NCBI GenBank assembly: GCA_945877235.1
Contig: CAMCRF010000015.1
Span: 1 to 36,727, forward strand
DNA: 36,727 bases
Direction: 5' to 3'
Source: Bordetella parapertussis
GTDB taxonomy: Bacteria > Pseudomonadota > Gammaproteobacteria > Burkholderiales > Burkholderiaceae_A
In this document: in pieces, positions 16,866 to 24,182 of the stretch
How positions within the stretch are numbered: position 1 is the stretch's first letter
Layout of the letters: each line of letters opens with the position of its first letter
Notes under the pieces: model-generated
The model's input: only the letters and a program-made list of their open reading frames with translations
Database searches by the model: none
Told to the model about the DNA's origin: nothing
Translations under genes and position numbers: made by a program

Positions 16866-18074
16866 ATGGATTTTCAGATCTCAGCCGAGCATCAGCACTT
16901 GATGCAGAAAATCGATCACTTCGTGCAGGATCGATTGATTCCCCTTGAGCAGAACCCCGAGAGCTTTGATGCGCACGACAATGTGCGCGAGGACTTGCTT
17001 GAGGTCCTCCGATCTGAGGTCAAGGCGATGGGCCTCTTCTCTCCCCAAGCACCGCGGGAACGTGGCGGGATGGGGCTCACGCCCGTCGGCCAGGCGTTGC
17101 TCTACGAGCGCATGAACCGATCCATCTTCGGGCCCGTTTGCTTCAATTGCGCTGCGCCTGATGATGGCAACCTCACGGTGCTCTCTAAAGTGGCCACCCC
17201 GGCGCAACAGGACCGCTGGCTGCAGCCCCTCATTGACGGGCGTGTGCGATCGGCCTTTGTGATGACAGAGCCGCACCCGGGAGGGGGATCAGACCCCTCC
17301 ATGATCCGCACGCGCGCAGAGCGTGTTGGAGATGTTTGGCGTGTTCACGGGCACAAGTGGTTTATTACGGGTGCGGGCGTGGCGAGTCACTTCATTCTGA
17401 TCGCCAAAACAGGTGAGGGCAGCCGGGATGGTTTAACCGCATTTGCCTTCCATCGAGACGATCCTGGTTGGGAGATTGTTCGGCGCATTCCCATCATGGG
17501 GCCCGAAGAGCATGGTGGGCACTGTGAGCTGAGGTTTGATGGCCTAGAGATTCCAGATGAACATCGACTCATGGGTGTTGGGCAAGGCCTCAAGCTGACC
17601 CAGATCCGTCTTGGCCTTGCACGCCTGACCCATTGCATGCGCTGGCTGGGTTTGGCCCAGCGATGCCTTCAGATTGCGACCGATTACGTGGCCATGAGAG
17701 AAGGCTTTGGCATCCGCCTGGCCGACCGGGAGAGCGTACAGATGCAGCTGGGCAAGGTAGCCATGGCCATCGATACGGGGCGACTTCTGACCATGCGCGC
17801 AGCCTGGCGACTTGAGCAAGGCGGCAAGGCCCGCCCCGATATTTCCATGGCCAAGATTCAAGTCGCTGACACGCTACACCTCGCAGCCGACACGGCGATT
17901 CAGCTCTGTGGCGCTCGGGGCTACAGCAAAGACACTCCGCTCGAGTGGATCTATCGGTATGCGCGTCAGGCGCGTCTCGTCGATGGGGCGAGCGAGGTGC
18001 ATCAAATGGTGATTAGTCGTGCGGTTCAGTCTCAGGGACCATCCTTTTTTACCTGGGGGCCGGGTGCAGACTAG
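16866..18074 (+). CDS. Acyl-CoA dehydrogenase of the ACAD10/ACAD11/LvaC type
   Basis: A 402-residue acyl-CoA dehydrogenase. It has FSPQAPRERGGMGL, the flavin/substrate motif VMTEPHPGGGSDPS, GHKWFITGAG, and a C-terminal helical domain with MREGFGIRLADRESVQ and IQLCGARGYSKDTPLEW. The place of the catalytic YEGT glutamate holds D373 (VDGASEVH), as in ACAD10/ACAD11-like proteins with their ADGPDEVH-type motif. In that family the enzyme converts a 4-phosphoacyl-CoA onward to an enoyl-CoA, rather than, or in addition to, simple alpha,beta-dehydrogenation. The downstream gene is the matching APH-type kinase, which overlaps this one by 11 bases. The pairing mirrors the kinase-ACAD fusions of mammals, here as separate genes in the opposite order. 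Confidence 0.88.
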   Translation: MDFQISAEHQHLMQKIDHFVQDRLIPLEQNPESFDAHDNVREDLLEVLRSEVKAMGLFSPQAPRERGGMGLTPVGQALLYERMNRSIFGPVCFNCAAPDDGNLTVLSKVATPAQQDRWLQPLIDGRVRSAFVMTEPHPGGGSDPSMIRTRAERVGDVWRVHGHKWFITGAGVASHFILIAKTGEGSRDGLTAFAFHRDDPGWEIVRRIPIMGPEEHGGHCELRFDGLEIPDEHRLMGVGQGLKLTQIRLGLARLTHCMRWLGLAQRCLQIATDYVAMREGFGIRLADRESVQMQLGKVAMAIDTGRLLTMRAAWRLEQGGKARPDISMAKIQVADTLHLAADTAIQLCGARGYSKDTPLEWIYRYARQARLVDGASEVHQMVISRAVQSQGPSFFTWGPGAD

Positions 18075-19422
18075 CGAGCTGCTCGAGGAGTTACGCCCAG
18101 TCGTGGCGGCAATTCTCAAGCAACGTCCTCTCGAGGAACAAGACCTCACTCTTACAGGGGCTGCACGCATGGCGGGCGGGGCCATCAATCAGAACTTTCT
18201 GGTCGAGCTCTCATCTGCAAGTGGCCAGACGCAGCAGTGGGTGTTGAGGCGCGGTCAGGCGAAGCCCGTCCCTGGTACACACGACAGAGCAACCGAGTTC
18301 AGGCTGTTCGATTTCGCGCACCGCGCTGGGCTCTGTGTGCCGCAGCCTTTGGGTTTGTTGGAGGTACCTGGTCAATCGGTTAGCGCCTTTAGCAGAGCGC
18401 AAGGCGAAGCCGATCCGCGCAGCGTTATGGCTTGGCTCAAGACGCTCCGGGAGCGAGACCCTGCTGCGGCAGATCGGTTTGGCCACGGCGCTGTGCGTGA
18501 GTTTGGAGAGCAGCTCGGCCGACTTCACTCTGCCAGTCTTCAACCGCAGGGATTGAAAGAGCTGGAAGCATTGCTCGGACCTCGGCCCGAGAGTGGCCTC
18601 GATGCAGCACTTACAGGGCTTCGGGCGAGCATAGGTCTGCTTCATGCGCCTGCGAGTTATCTGCGCTTTGGCGTAGACCAGCTCATTGCAGATCGCCCCG
18701 CGCGTCCAAGTGTCGTGCCAGCAGTGCTCTGCCATAACGATTTTCGACTTGGCAATCTGATGCTTCACCTACCGCAGTCCCCCGACGCAGCCCCTGCCTC
18801 GTTGCTCTCTGCGGTCCTCGACTGGGAGTTCGCATTCTGGTCTGACCCCATGGCGGATATTGGCTGGTTGACAGCGCCGTGTTGGCGTTTCGGGGGCGAG
18901 GCCGAGGTGGGCGGCATCGGTCTGCTGAGTGCGCTGCTCGAGGGCTACCAGTGCGCTGATCCCGGGGCAGCGCTTCCAGTCGATGAACTTCCCTATTGGC
19001 AGCGGTTCGCGCAGATGCGTTGGGCCCTCATTGCGGCCCAGCAAGGGGAGCGGGCGGTCCCTGGGGAGCCCGAGACGTTGGAGCTGCGGGTGACTGGGGC
19101 GATGGCGGCAAGCCTTGCGCAGCCCGTTGTTGAGCACTACCTGGGACACCGGGTAACACCTCAGCCAATGCCTGAGTTTCAAGCGCAATGGGGCCACGCA
19201 CGAGACTTGCTCCAGGCGGCTTCACACCACTTGCGCACTCAGATGCCAACCGACATGAGTTCGCGCGCGCGCTACGGGAGCCTCATAGCCTCAAACGCCA
19301 TACGGCTCGCATATAACCATCTGCTGCTCACCTCGGCCAAAAGAGATCACCCCGAGGGAAATCCCGTGGAGCTTGAGTTGGCTCAAGACCTCGCAATTTG
19401 GGGGTTTCGGGGTTTCCCCTGA
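18064..19422 (+). CDS. APH-type phosphotransferase (LvaA/ACAD11 kinase-like) with C-terminal DUF6285-like domain
   Basis: A 452-residue protein. Residues about 1-350 are an aminoglycoside-phosphotransferase-fold kinase: a loop with MAGGAINQNFLVE, the Brenner motif HNDFRLGN with H224 and D226, and the metal-binding D253 in VLDWEFAFWSDPMADIGWL. In LvaA and in the N-terminal half of ACAD10/11 this fold phosphorylates the hydroxyl of 4-hydroxyacyl-CoA. Residues about 370-452 form an extra domain (ARDLLQAASHHLRT, then SLIASNAIRLAYNHL) that resembles the small DUF6285/LvaB-type proteins usually encoded separately. I chose GTG 18064, overlapping the ACAD stop by 11 bases; GTG 18019 would overlap by 56. 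The kinase call is firm; substrate and the fused-domain assignment are inference. Confidence 0.85.
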   Translation: MQTSELLEELRPVVAAILKQRPLEEQDLTLTGAARMAGGAINQNFLVELSSASGQTQQWVLRRGQAKPVPGTHDRATEFRLFDFAHRAGLCVPQPLGLLEVPGQSVSAFSRAQGEADPRSVMAWLKTLRERDPAAADRFGHGAVREFGEQLGRLHSASLQPQGLKELEALLGPRPESGLDAALTGLRASIGLLHAPASYLRFGVDQLIADRPARPSVVPAVLCHNDFRLGNLMLHLPQSPDAAPASLLSAVLDWEFAFWSDPMADIGWLTAPCWRFGGEAEVGGIGLLSALLEGYQCADPGAALPVDELPYWQRFAQMRWALIAAQQGERAVPGEPETLELRVTGAMAASLAQPVVEHYLGHRVTPQPMPEFQAQWGHARDLLQAASHHLRTQMPTDMSSRARYGSLIASNAIRLAYNHLLLTSAKRDHPEGNPVELELAQDLAIWGFRGFP

Positions 19423-19470
19423 CGCACCAGGTCCATGATTCGCCATGAGCGTGGGTTATAACTCGTGCTT

Positions 19471-20247
19471 ATGACGCAAGCCCACGACCTTGTTATTGAG
19501 ACACGCGGATTGACCAAGGAATTCCTTGGGTTCGTTGCCGTGAACAATGTGAACCTCAAGGTGCACCGTCATACCATTCACGCCATCATCGGGCCCAATG
19601 GTGCGGGTAAGAGCACCTGCTTTAACCTGATCACCAAATTTCATCCACCGACTGCCGGCCAGATCATTTTCAACGGGCAAGACATCACGGAGCACTCGCC
19701 CTCTCAAATTGCCCGCGAAGGCGTCGTGCGGTCGTTCCAAATTTCCGCCGTCTTTCCCCACCTTACAGCCCTTGAGAACGTTCGGATTGGGCTACAGCGA
19801 ACGCTCGGAACCACCTTCCATTTCTGGAAAAGCGATAAGACCCTTCAGGTCCTCAATGACCGAGCCATGGAAGCGCTCGAGCAGGTGGGTTTACAGGACT
19901 ATGCCGACGAGCTGGCGGTCAATCTTCCTTATGGACGCAAACGTGCACTTGAGATTGCAACCACGGTGGCCATGAACCCAGAGGTGATGTTGCTCGATGA
20001 GCCCACCCAGGGCATGGGGCACGAAGATGTGGATCGCGTGACCGCGCTAATCGCGAAGGTTGCGCAGGGTCGCACAGTCATCATGGTGGAACACAATATG
20101 CGGGTGGTCTCCAACATCGCCCACACCATCTCGGTATTGCAGCGTGGGGAGTTGATTGCGGAGGGGAATTACGCGACCGTCTCCTCCAACCCGCAGGTCA
20201 TGGAGGCCTATATGGGTGCCAGCGATACTGAGCTCCAAGGACACTAG
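19471..20247 (+). CDS. livG: Liv-type ABC transporter ATP-binding protein (LivG-like)
   Basis: A 258-residue ABC ATPase of the high-affinity branched-chain amino acid family. Walker A is GPNGAGKST with K47, the signature region is LPYGRKRALEIA, Walker B is MLLDEPTQGM and the H-loop is VEHNM. LivG-type proteins pair with LivF to power import through LivH and LivM. I chose ATG 19471 over GTG 19465. It follows the kinase gene by 48 bases, a gap that holds a TTATAAC stretch (19456-19462) that could be a -10 box, so the transporter may be both co-transcribed with the SDR module and separately expressed. Despite the family name, members carry many carboxylates and amides, so the substrate is open. 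Confidence 0.92.
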   Translation: MTQAHDLVIETRGLTKEFLGFVAVNNVNLKVHRHTIHAIIGPNGAGKSTCFNLITKFHPPTAGQIIFNGQDITEHSPSQIAREGVVRSFQISAVFPHLTALENVRIGLQRTLGTTFHFWKSDKTLQVLNDRAMEALEQVGLQDYADELAVNLPYGRKRALEIATTVAMNPEVMLLDEPTQGMGHEDVDRVTALIAKVAQGRTVIMVEHNMRVVSNIAHTISVLQRGELIAEGNYATVSSNPQVMEAYMGASDTELQGH

Positions 20248-20253
20248 CAGACG

Positions 20254-20961
20254 ATGAGCCTACCTGTTCTCGCCATTGAAAATCTAAATGCGTGGTACGG
20301 CGAATCCCACGTGCTTCATGGCATCAACCTCTCCGTTCAGCAGGGTGAGGTGGTGTGTCTGCTGGGCCGTAATGGCGCAGGTAGGACCTCTACCCTGCGG
20401 TCTATTCTGGGGTTGACCGGCGCACGCACGGGCAGCATTCGAGTGAATGGCCGTGAGGTGATTGGAATGCCTACACATGAGGTCGCGCAACTCGGCATTG
20501 GATATTGCCCTGAAGAACGTGGCATTTTCGCAAGCCTCACCTGTGAGCAGAATCTCATGCTTCCGCCGAAGGTTGGCGCTGGCGTTGCGCTCACACTCGA
20601 TGAGATTTACAGCATGTTCCCCAACCTGCTCGAGCGTCGAAACAGTCCGGGCGGGCGTTTGTCAGGCGGTGAGCAGCAAATGCTTGCGATCGCTCGCATT
20701 TTGCGCACCGGTGCCAATCTGCTCCTGCTCGATGAAATCACAGAGGGCCTTGCGCCGGTCATTGTCCAAAAGCTTGGACAGGTGGTTCAGACCCTTCGGG
20801 ACAAGGGCTTCACCATTGTGTTGGTGGAACAGAACTTTCGATTTGCCTCAAAGCTCGCTGACCGCAATTACGTCATCGAGCATGGGCAGGTCGTGAAGAC
20901 CGTCGCGAGAGATGAACTCGAGGCGAACCAAGAGGAACTGAAGTCTTTGCTTGGTGTTTAG
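20254..20961 (+). CDS. livF: Liv-type ABC transporter ATP-binding protein (LivF-like), Walker A Lys replaced by Arg
   Basis: A 235-residue ABC ATPase, the LivF partner. The Walker A loop reads GRNGAGRTST, so the nucleotide-binding lysine is arginine (R44, codon AGG 20383-20385). Signature LSGGEQQMLAIAR, Walker B LLLLDEITEGLAP and H-loop VEQNF are otherwise intact. I recall similar GRNGAGRT variants in other LivF-like proteins of Burkholderiales, so this is probably a subfamily trait and not a broken gene; I cannot verify that here. It begins six bases after livG and ends 33 bases before the binding-protein gene. Confidence 0.92.
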   Translation: MSLPVLAIENLNAWYGESHVLHGINLSVQQGEVVCLLGRNGAGRTSTLRSILGLTGARTGSIRVNGREVIGMPTHEVAQLGIGYCPEERGIFASLTCEQNLMLPPKVGAGVALTLDEIYSMFPNLLERRNSPGGRLSGGEQQMLAIARILRTGANLLLLDEITEGLAPVIVQKLGQVVQTLRDKGFTIVLVEQNFRFASKLADRNYVIEHGQVVKTVARDELEANQEELKSLLGV

Positions 20962-20994
20962 GTGTGAACAACCCCTCAAAAATTGGAGACTGCT

Positions 20995-22209
20995 ATGAAC
21001 CGTAAGACCCCGATCGCTGCGCTCGTTGCTGGCCTGATGGCCGCGGCGGGTGTTGCCGCTCAGGCACAGACTGTGTCTGATAACGAAGTGCGCATTGGCG
21101 TGCTCACTGACCTCTCTGGCATCTATTCAGCCATTGAAGGTCCAGGTGCTTTGCTCGCTGCGCAAATGGCTGTGAAGGATTTCGGCGGTAAGGTCCTTGG
21201 CAAGAACATTGTGGTGACTTCTGCTGACACCCAGTCCAAGGCAGATCTCTCCAGCTCGAAAGCCCGCGAAATGTTCGAGAAAGACAAGGTCGACATGATT
21301 GTGGGCAATGTGTCCACAGCATCCGCCTTGGCTGCCATGGAAGTGTCCGAGCAGTTTAAGCGCGTCGCTATTGTGACTGGTGCGGCCTCCCTTCCGATCA
21401 CTAACGAGAAGTGCACGCCCTACAGCATCCATTACGTCTACGATACTTACGCGCTGTCACGCGGCACCGGCAAAGCCGTGGTCGACACGGGCAAGAAGAA
21501 CTGGTTTTTCGTAACGGCTGACTATGCCTTCGGTCATACCCTCGAGCGCGACACCTCCGAGGTGGTGAACGCGTCCGGCGGCAAGGTCATGGGTTCGGTC
21601 AAGCACCCCATCAATACGACTGACTTCTCTTCGTTCTTGGCTCAGGCTCAGGCTTCCAAGGCCGATGTCATCGGCCTCGCAAACGCAGGTGGCGACACCA
21701 TTGGGTCTGTCAAGCAGGCTGCAGAGCTGGGCATTATGGGTTCAAAGCAGACGGTTGTTCCTCTGCTTATGTTCATCTCCGATGTGCAAGCCCTGGGTTT
21801 GAAGCAGACAGCTGGCATGAACTTTACAGTGGGCTGGTACTGGGACTACAACGACAGCAACCGCAAGTTTGCCGAGCGGTTCATGAAGGAGTTCAAGGGT
21901 AAGGCTCCCACCTCGGTCCAAGCCGGTGTCTATTCCTCCACCATGCAGTACCTCAAGGCCGTGGAAGCCACCAAGACCGATAACGCTGACGCCGTGATGA
22001 AGCGCCTGAAGTCCATCGAGATTGACGATGGCCTCTTCAAGGGCAAGATCCGCGCTGACGGAAAGTTTGAGCACGACATGTATCTGCTGCAGGTAAAGGC
22101 GCCCAATGAGTCCAAGGGCCCCAACGATGTGGCAAAGGTCGCGAAGGTGATTGCAGCGAAGGATGCAACCCTTCCCATCTCACAATCCAAGTGCAAATTG
22201 GTGAAGTAG
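20995..22209 (+). CDS. Periplasmic substrate-binding protein of the Liv-type transporter
   Basis: A 404-residue type I periplasmic binding protein (Peripla_BP_6 / LivK-like). The start is ATG 20995 with GGAGA six bases upstream; the in-frame TTG 20983 is less likely. The signal peptide ends near AAQAQ (about residue 25). The mature part begins EVRIGVLTDLSGIYS, and the DTYALSRGTGKAV and FVTADYAFGHTLERDT segments are typical of the two-lobed family. It captures the ligand and delivers it to LivH/LivM. This subgroup is found with many amide, aromatic and carboxylate importers, so leucine need not be the ligand. Placement after the kinase module suggests a 4-oxo or 4-hydroxy acid or a side-chain carboxylate; that is inference. 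Confidence 0.92.
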   Translation: MNRKTPIAALVAGLMAAAGVAAQAQTVSDNEVRIGVLTDLSGIYSAIEGPGALLAAQMAVKDFGGKVLGKNIVVTSADTQSKADLSSSKAREMFEKDKVDMIVGNVSTASALAAMEVSEQFKRVAIVTGAASLPITNEKCTPYSIHYVYDTYALSRGTGKAVVDTGKKNWFFVTADYAFGHTLERDTSEVVNASGGKVMGSVKHPINTTDFSSFLAQAQASKADVIGLANAGGDTIGSVKQAAELGIMGSKQTVVPLLMFISDVQALGLKQTAGMNFTVGWYWDYNDSNRKFAERFMKEFKGKAPTSVQAGVYSSTMQYLKAVEATKTDNADAVMKRLKSIEIDDGLFKGKIRADGKFEHDMYLLQVKAPNESKGPNDVAKVAKVIAAKDATLPISQSKCKLVK

Positions 22210-22213
22210 TTCC

Positions 22214-23128
22214 ATGTTTGAGCTGCTCGGAATCACTCCTCAAGCCCTCACGGCTCAGCTTCTGATTGGGCTGATCAACGGGTCGTTCTACGCCCTACTC
22301 AGTTTGGGCTTGGCGGTGATTTTTGGGCTGCTCAATGTCATCAACTTCACCCATGGCGCTCAGTACATGCTGGGCGCCATGTTTGCATGGATTGGGCTCA
22401 CCCAGCTCGGCGGCTGGATCGGCATGCCCGAGTTTCAGTTGAATTATTTTGTGGCGCTTATCCTGGCGCCACTGCTGGTTGGAGCCATGAGCATCGTCAT
22501 TGAAAAGACCATGCTCAAGCGGCTCTACCACCTGGATCACCTCTACGGGCTTTTACTGACGTTCGGCCTGGCCCTCGTGATTGAGGGCTTGTTTCGGCAT
22601 TGGTATGGCGCATTGGGCAACAGCTATGAGGTGCCTGAGGTCCTCACTGGCGGACTTCGTGCGGCGGGAATCTACCTCCCCTATTACCGACTCTGGGTCG
22701 TTGCGTTGGCTTTGTTGGTCTGTTTTGCGACCTGGTATTTCATTGAGCGCACAAAGCTGGGAAGTCTGCTGCGTGCGGGAACAGAGAACCCTCGCCTGCT
22801 GCAGGCCCTGGGTGTGAACGTGCCACTCATCATTACACTCACTTATGGGGCCGGTTGCGCCTTGGCAGCCTTTGCGGGGGTCATGGCCGCACCGATCTAC
22901 CAAGTGACTGCAGTGATGGGATCCAATCTCATCATCGTGGTATTTGCTGTGGTGGTGATTGGCGGCATGGGCTCCATTGCCGGCTCGATTGTGACTGGCC
23001 TTGGGCTGGGGGTGGTCGAGGGCCTTACCAAGGTCTTTTACCCACAGGCCTCATCGGTCTCGATCTTCGTGATCATGATTATCGTGCTGCTCATCAAGCC
23101 CGCCGGTCTCTTCGGAAAAGTCAGGTAA
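22214..23128 (+). CDS. livH: Liv-type ABC transporter permease (LivH-like)
   Basis: A 304-residue inner-membrane permease with about eight hydrophobic segments. It opens with LLIGLINGSFYALLSLGLAVIFG and NVINFTHGAQYMLGA, both typical of LivH. The cytoplasmic coupling loop is ERTKLGSLLRAGTENPRLLQALGVN, followed by VVVIGGMGSIAGSIVTGLGLGVVEG. It forms the channel with LivM. It starts four bases after the binding-protein stop and ends ten bases before livM, so the five transporter genes (order G, F, binding protein, H, M) form one transcription unit. Confidence 0.93.
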   Translation: MFELLGITPQALTAQLLIGLINGSFYALLSLGLAVIFGLLNVINFTHGAQYMLGAMFAWIGLTQLGGWIGMPEFQLNYFVALILAPLLVGAMSIVIEKTMLKRLYHLDHLYGLLLTFGLALVIEGLFRHWYGALGNSYEVPEVLTGGLRAAGIYLPYYRLWVVALALLVCFATWYFIERTKLGSLLRAGTENPRLLQALGVNVPLIITLTYGAGCALAAFAGVMAAPIYQVTAVMGSNLIIVVFAVVVIGGMGSIAGSIVTGLGLGVVEGLTKVFYPQASSVSIFVIMIIVLLIKPAGLFGKVR

Positions 23129-23138
23129 GGAACACTGC

Positions 23139-24071
23139 ATGAACCTCTCACTTTTCCAGAAGATCTCGATTGGCATCTTCGCGCTGCTGCTCCTGGTGCC
23201 CTTTCAGAATGTGGTCTACGACCTATTCATGATGAAGGTCTTTTGTTTCGCCATTTTCGCCGCTTCACTCAATCTGTTGTTGGGTTATGTCGGTCTGCTC
23301 TCCTTTGGACACGCTGCATTCTTTGGGTCCGCAGCGTATGTCACTGCCCACGCCATGAAAGAGTGGGGTGTAACGCCAGAGATTGGGCTTTTGCTGGGTG
23401 TGGCTACCTCGGCGGCGATTGGCTACGTATTCGGTGCGCTCGCCATTCGTCGCCAAGGCATTTATTTCGCCATGATTACGCTTGCGCTCGCTCAGGTCAT
23501 TTATTTTTTAGCCACCCAGCTGCCCTTTACGAACGGAGAAGATGGCATACAGGGCGTCCCGAGAGGGCAATTGCTCGGCTTCATCGATCTGAGCAGTTCG
23601 ACTGCCATGTACCTGTTTAGCTTGGGGGTCTTTGCAATCGCCTTCTTGTTGATCATTCGCATTGTGAATTCACCCTTTGGCCAAGTCTTGAAGTCCATAC
23701 GAGAGAATGAGCCCCGGGCCATATCACTGGGCTACGACGTGGACCGCTACAAGCTCATCGCCTTCACGCTATCGGCTGGCTTGGCGGGCCTTGGTGGAGC
23801 GCTCAAGAGTTTGGTGTTGCAGCTGGCTTCCTTGGGTGATGTCTTCTGGCACATGTCTGGTGAGGCGGTGCTCATGACCATTCTCGGTGGCATTGGAACG
23901 CTTTGGGGTCCCATTGCCGGAGCAGCCATCATCGTGAATCTTCAGAATTATCTGGCCAACTTGGGCGGGTGGAGCACCATCGCCACCGGAGCCATCTTTG
24001 TGATTTGCGTACTTGCCTTCCGAAGGGGGGTGGTTGGTGAACTGGCCCACCGCCTGAAAATAAAGCTTTAG
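23139..24071 (+). CDS. livM: Liv-type ABC transporter permease (LivM-like)
   Basis: A 310-residue permease with eight to nine hydrophobic segments. NLLLGYVGLLSFGHAAFFGSA and YFAMITLALAQVIYFL are typical of LivM. The coupling loop is SIRENEPRAISLGYDVDRYKL, and the conserved GGIGTLWGPIAGAAI precedes the last helices. It completes the LivGFHM importer with the binding protein at 20995-22209. The 111 bases that follow contain no obvious terminator hairpin and lead into a TonB-dependent receptor gene on the same strand. Confidence 0.93.
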   Translation: MNLSLFQKISIGIFALLLLVPFQNVVYDLFMMKVFCFAIFAASLNLLLGYVGLLSFGHAAFFGSAAYVTAHAMKEWGVTPEIGLLLGVATSAAIGYVFGALAIRRQGIYFAMITLALAQVIYFLATQLPFTNGEDGIQGVPRGQLLGFIDLSSSTAMYLFSLGVFAIAFLLIIRIVNSPFGQVLKSIRENEPRAISLGYDVDRYKLIAFTLSAGLAGLGGALKSLVLQLASLGDVFWHMSGEAVLMTILGGIGTLWGPIAGAAIIVNLQNYLANLGGWSTIATGAIFVICVLAFRRGVVGELAHRLKIKL

Positions 24072-24109
24072 GAGAGGTTCGGCAGTCGATTTGCAGCATT
24101 TTTGCAACA

Positions 24110-24138
24110 TAGACACAATTCTGTCATCTGTCTGATAG
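24110..24138 (+). promoter_or_regulatory. Candidate PhoB binding repeats upstream of the Oar-like receptor
   Basis: Three seven-base units spaced by 11: TAGACAC (24110-24116), CTGTCAT (24121-24127) and CTGATAG (24132-24138). The middle unit is an exact Pho-box half-site and the first spacer is AATT. The site lies 45-73 bases before ATG 24183. The outer units match the half-site only in part. The segment 24128-24142 also forms the dyad CTGTCT-GAT-AGACAG, so a different regulator is possible. Confidence 0.35.
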
Positions 24139-24182
24139 ACAGTAAGGGAGTTAATGCCCCCCACGACAGAAAGAGGATGTCC

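Noticed and set aside
19399..19420. Direct repeat GGGTTTCGGGGTTTCCC at the end of the kinase gene as a terminator
   Set aside because: The possible hairpin has only four GC pairs and no T-tract, and the downstream liv genes are on the same strand with a short gap.
18064..19422. Aminoglycoside resistance phosphotransferase
   Set aside because: It has the APH fold, but pairing with an ACAD10/11-type dehydrogenase and the extra C-terminal domain point to acyl-CoA metabolism and not drug resistance.
24091..24107. TTGCA-GCATTTT-TGCAA dyad after livM as a terminator
   Set aside because: The stem has only five mostly AT pairs and no T-tract follows; it is too weak to call a terminator.
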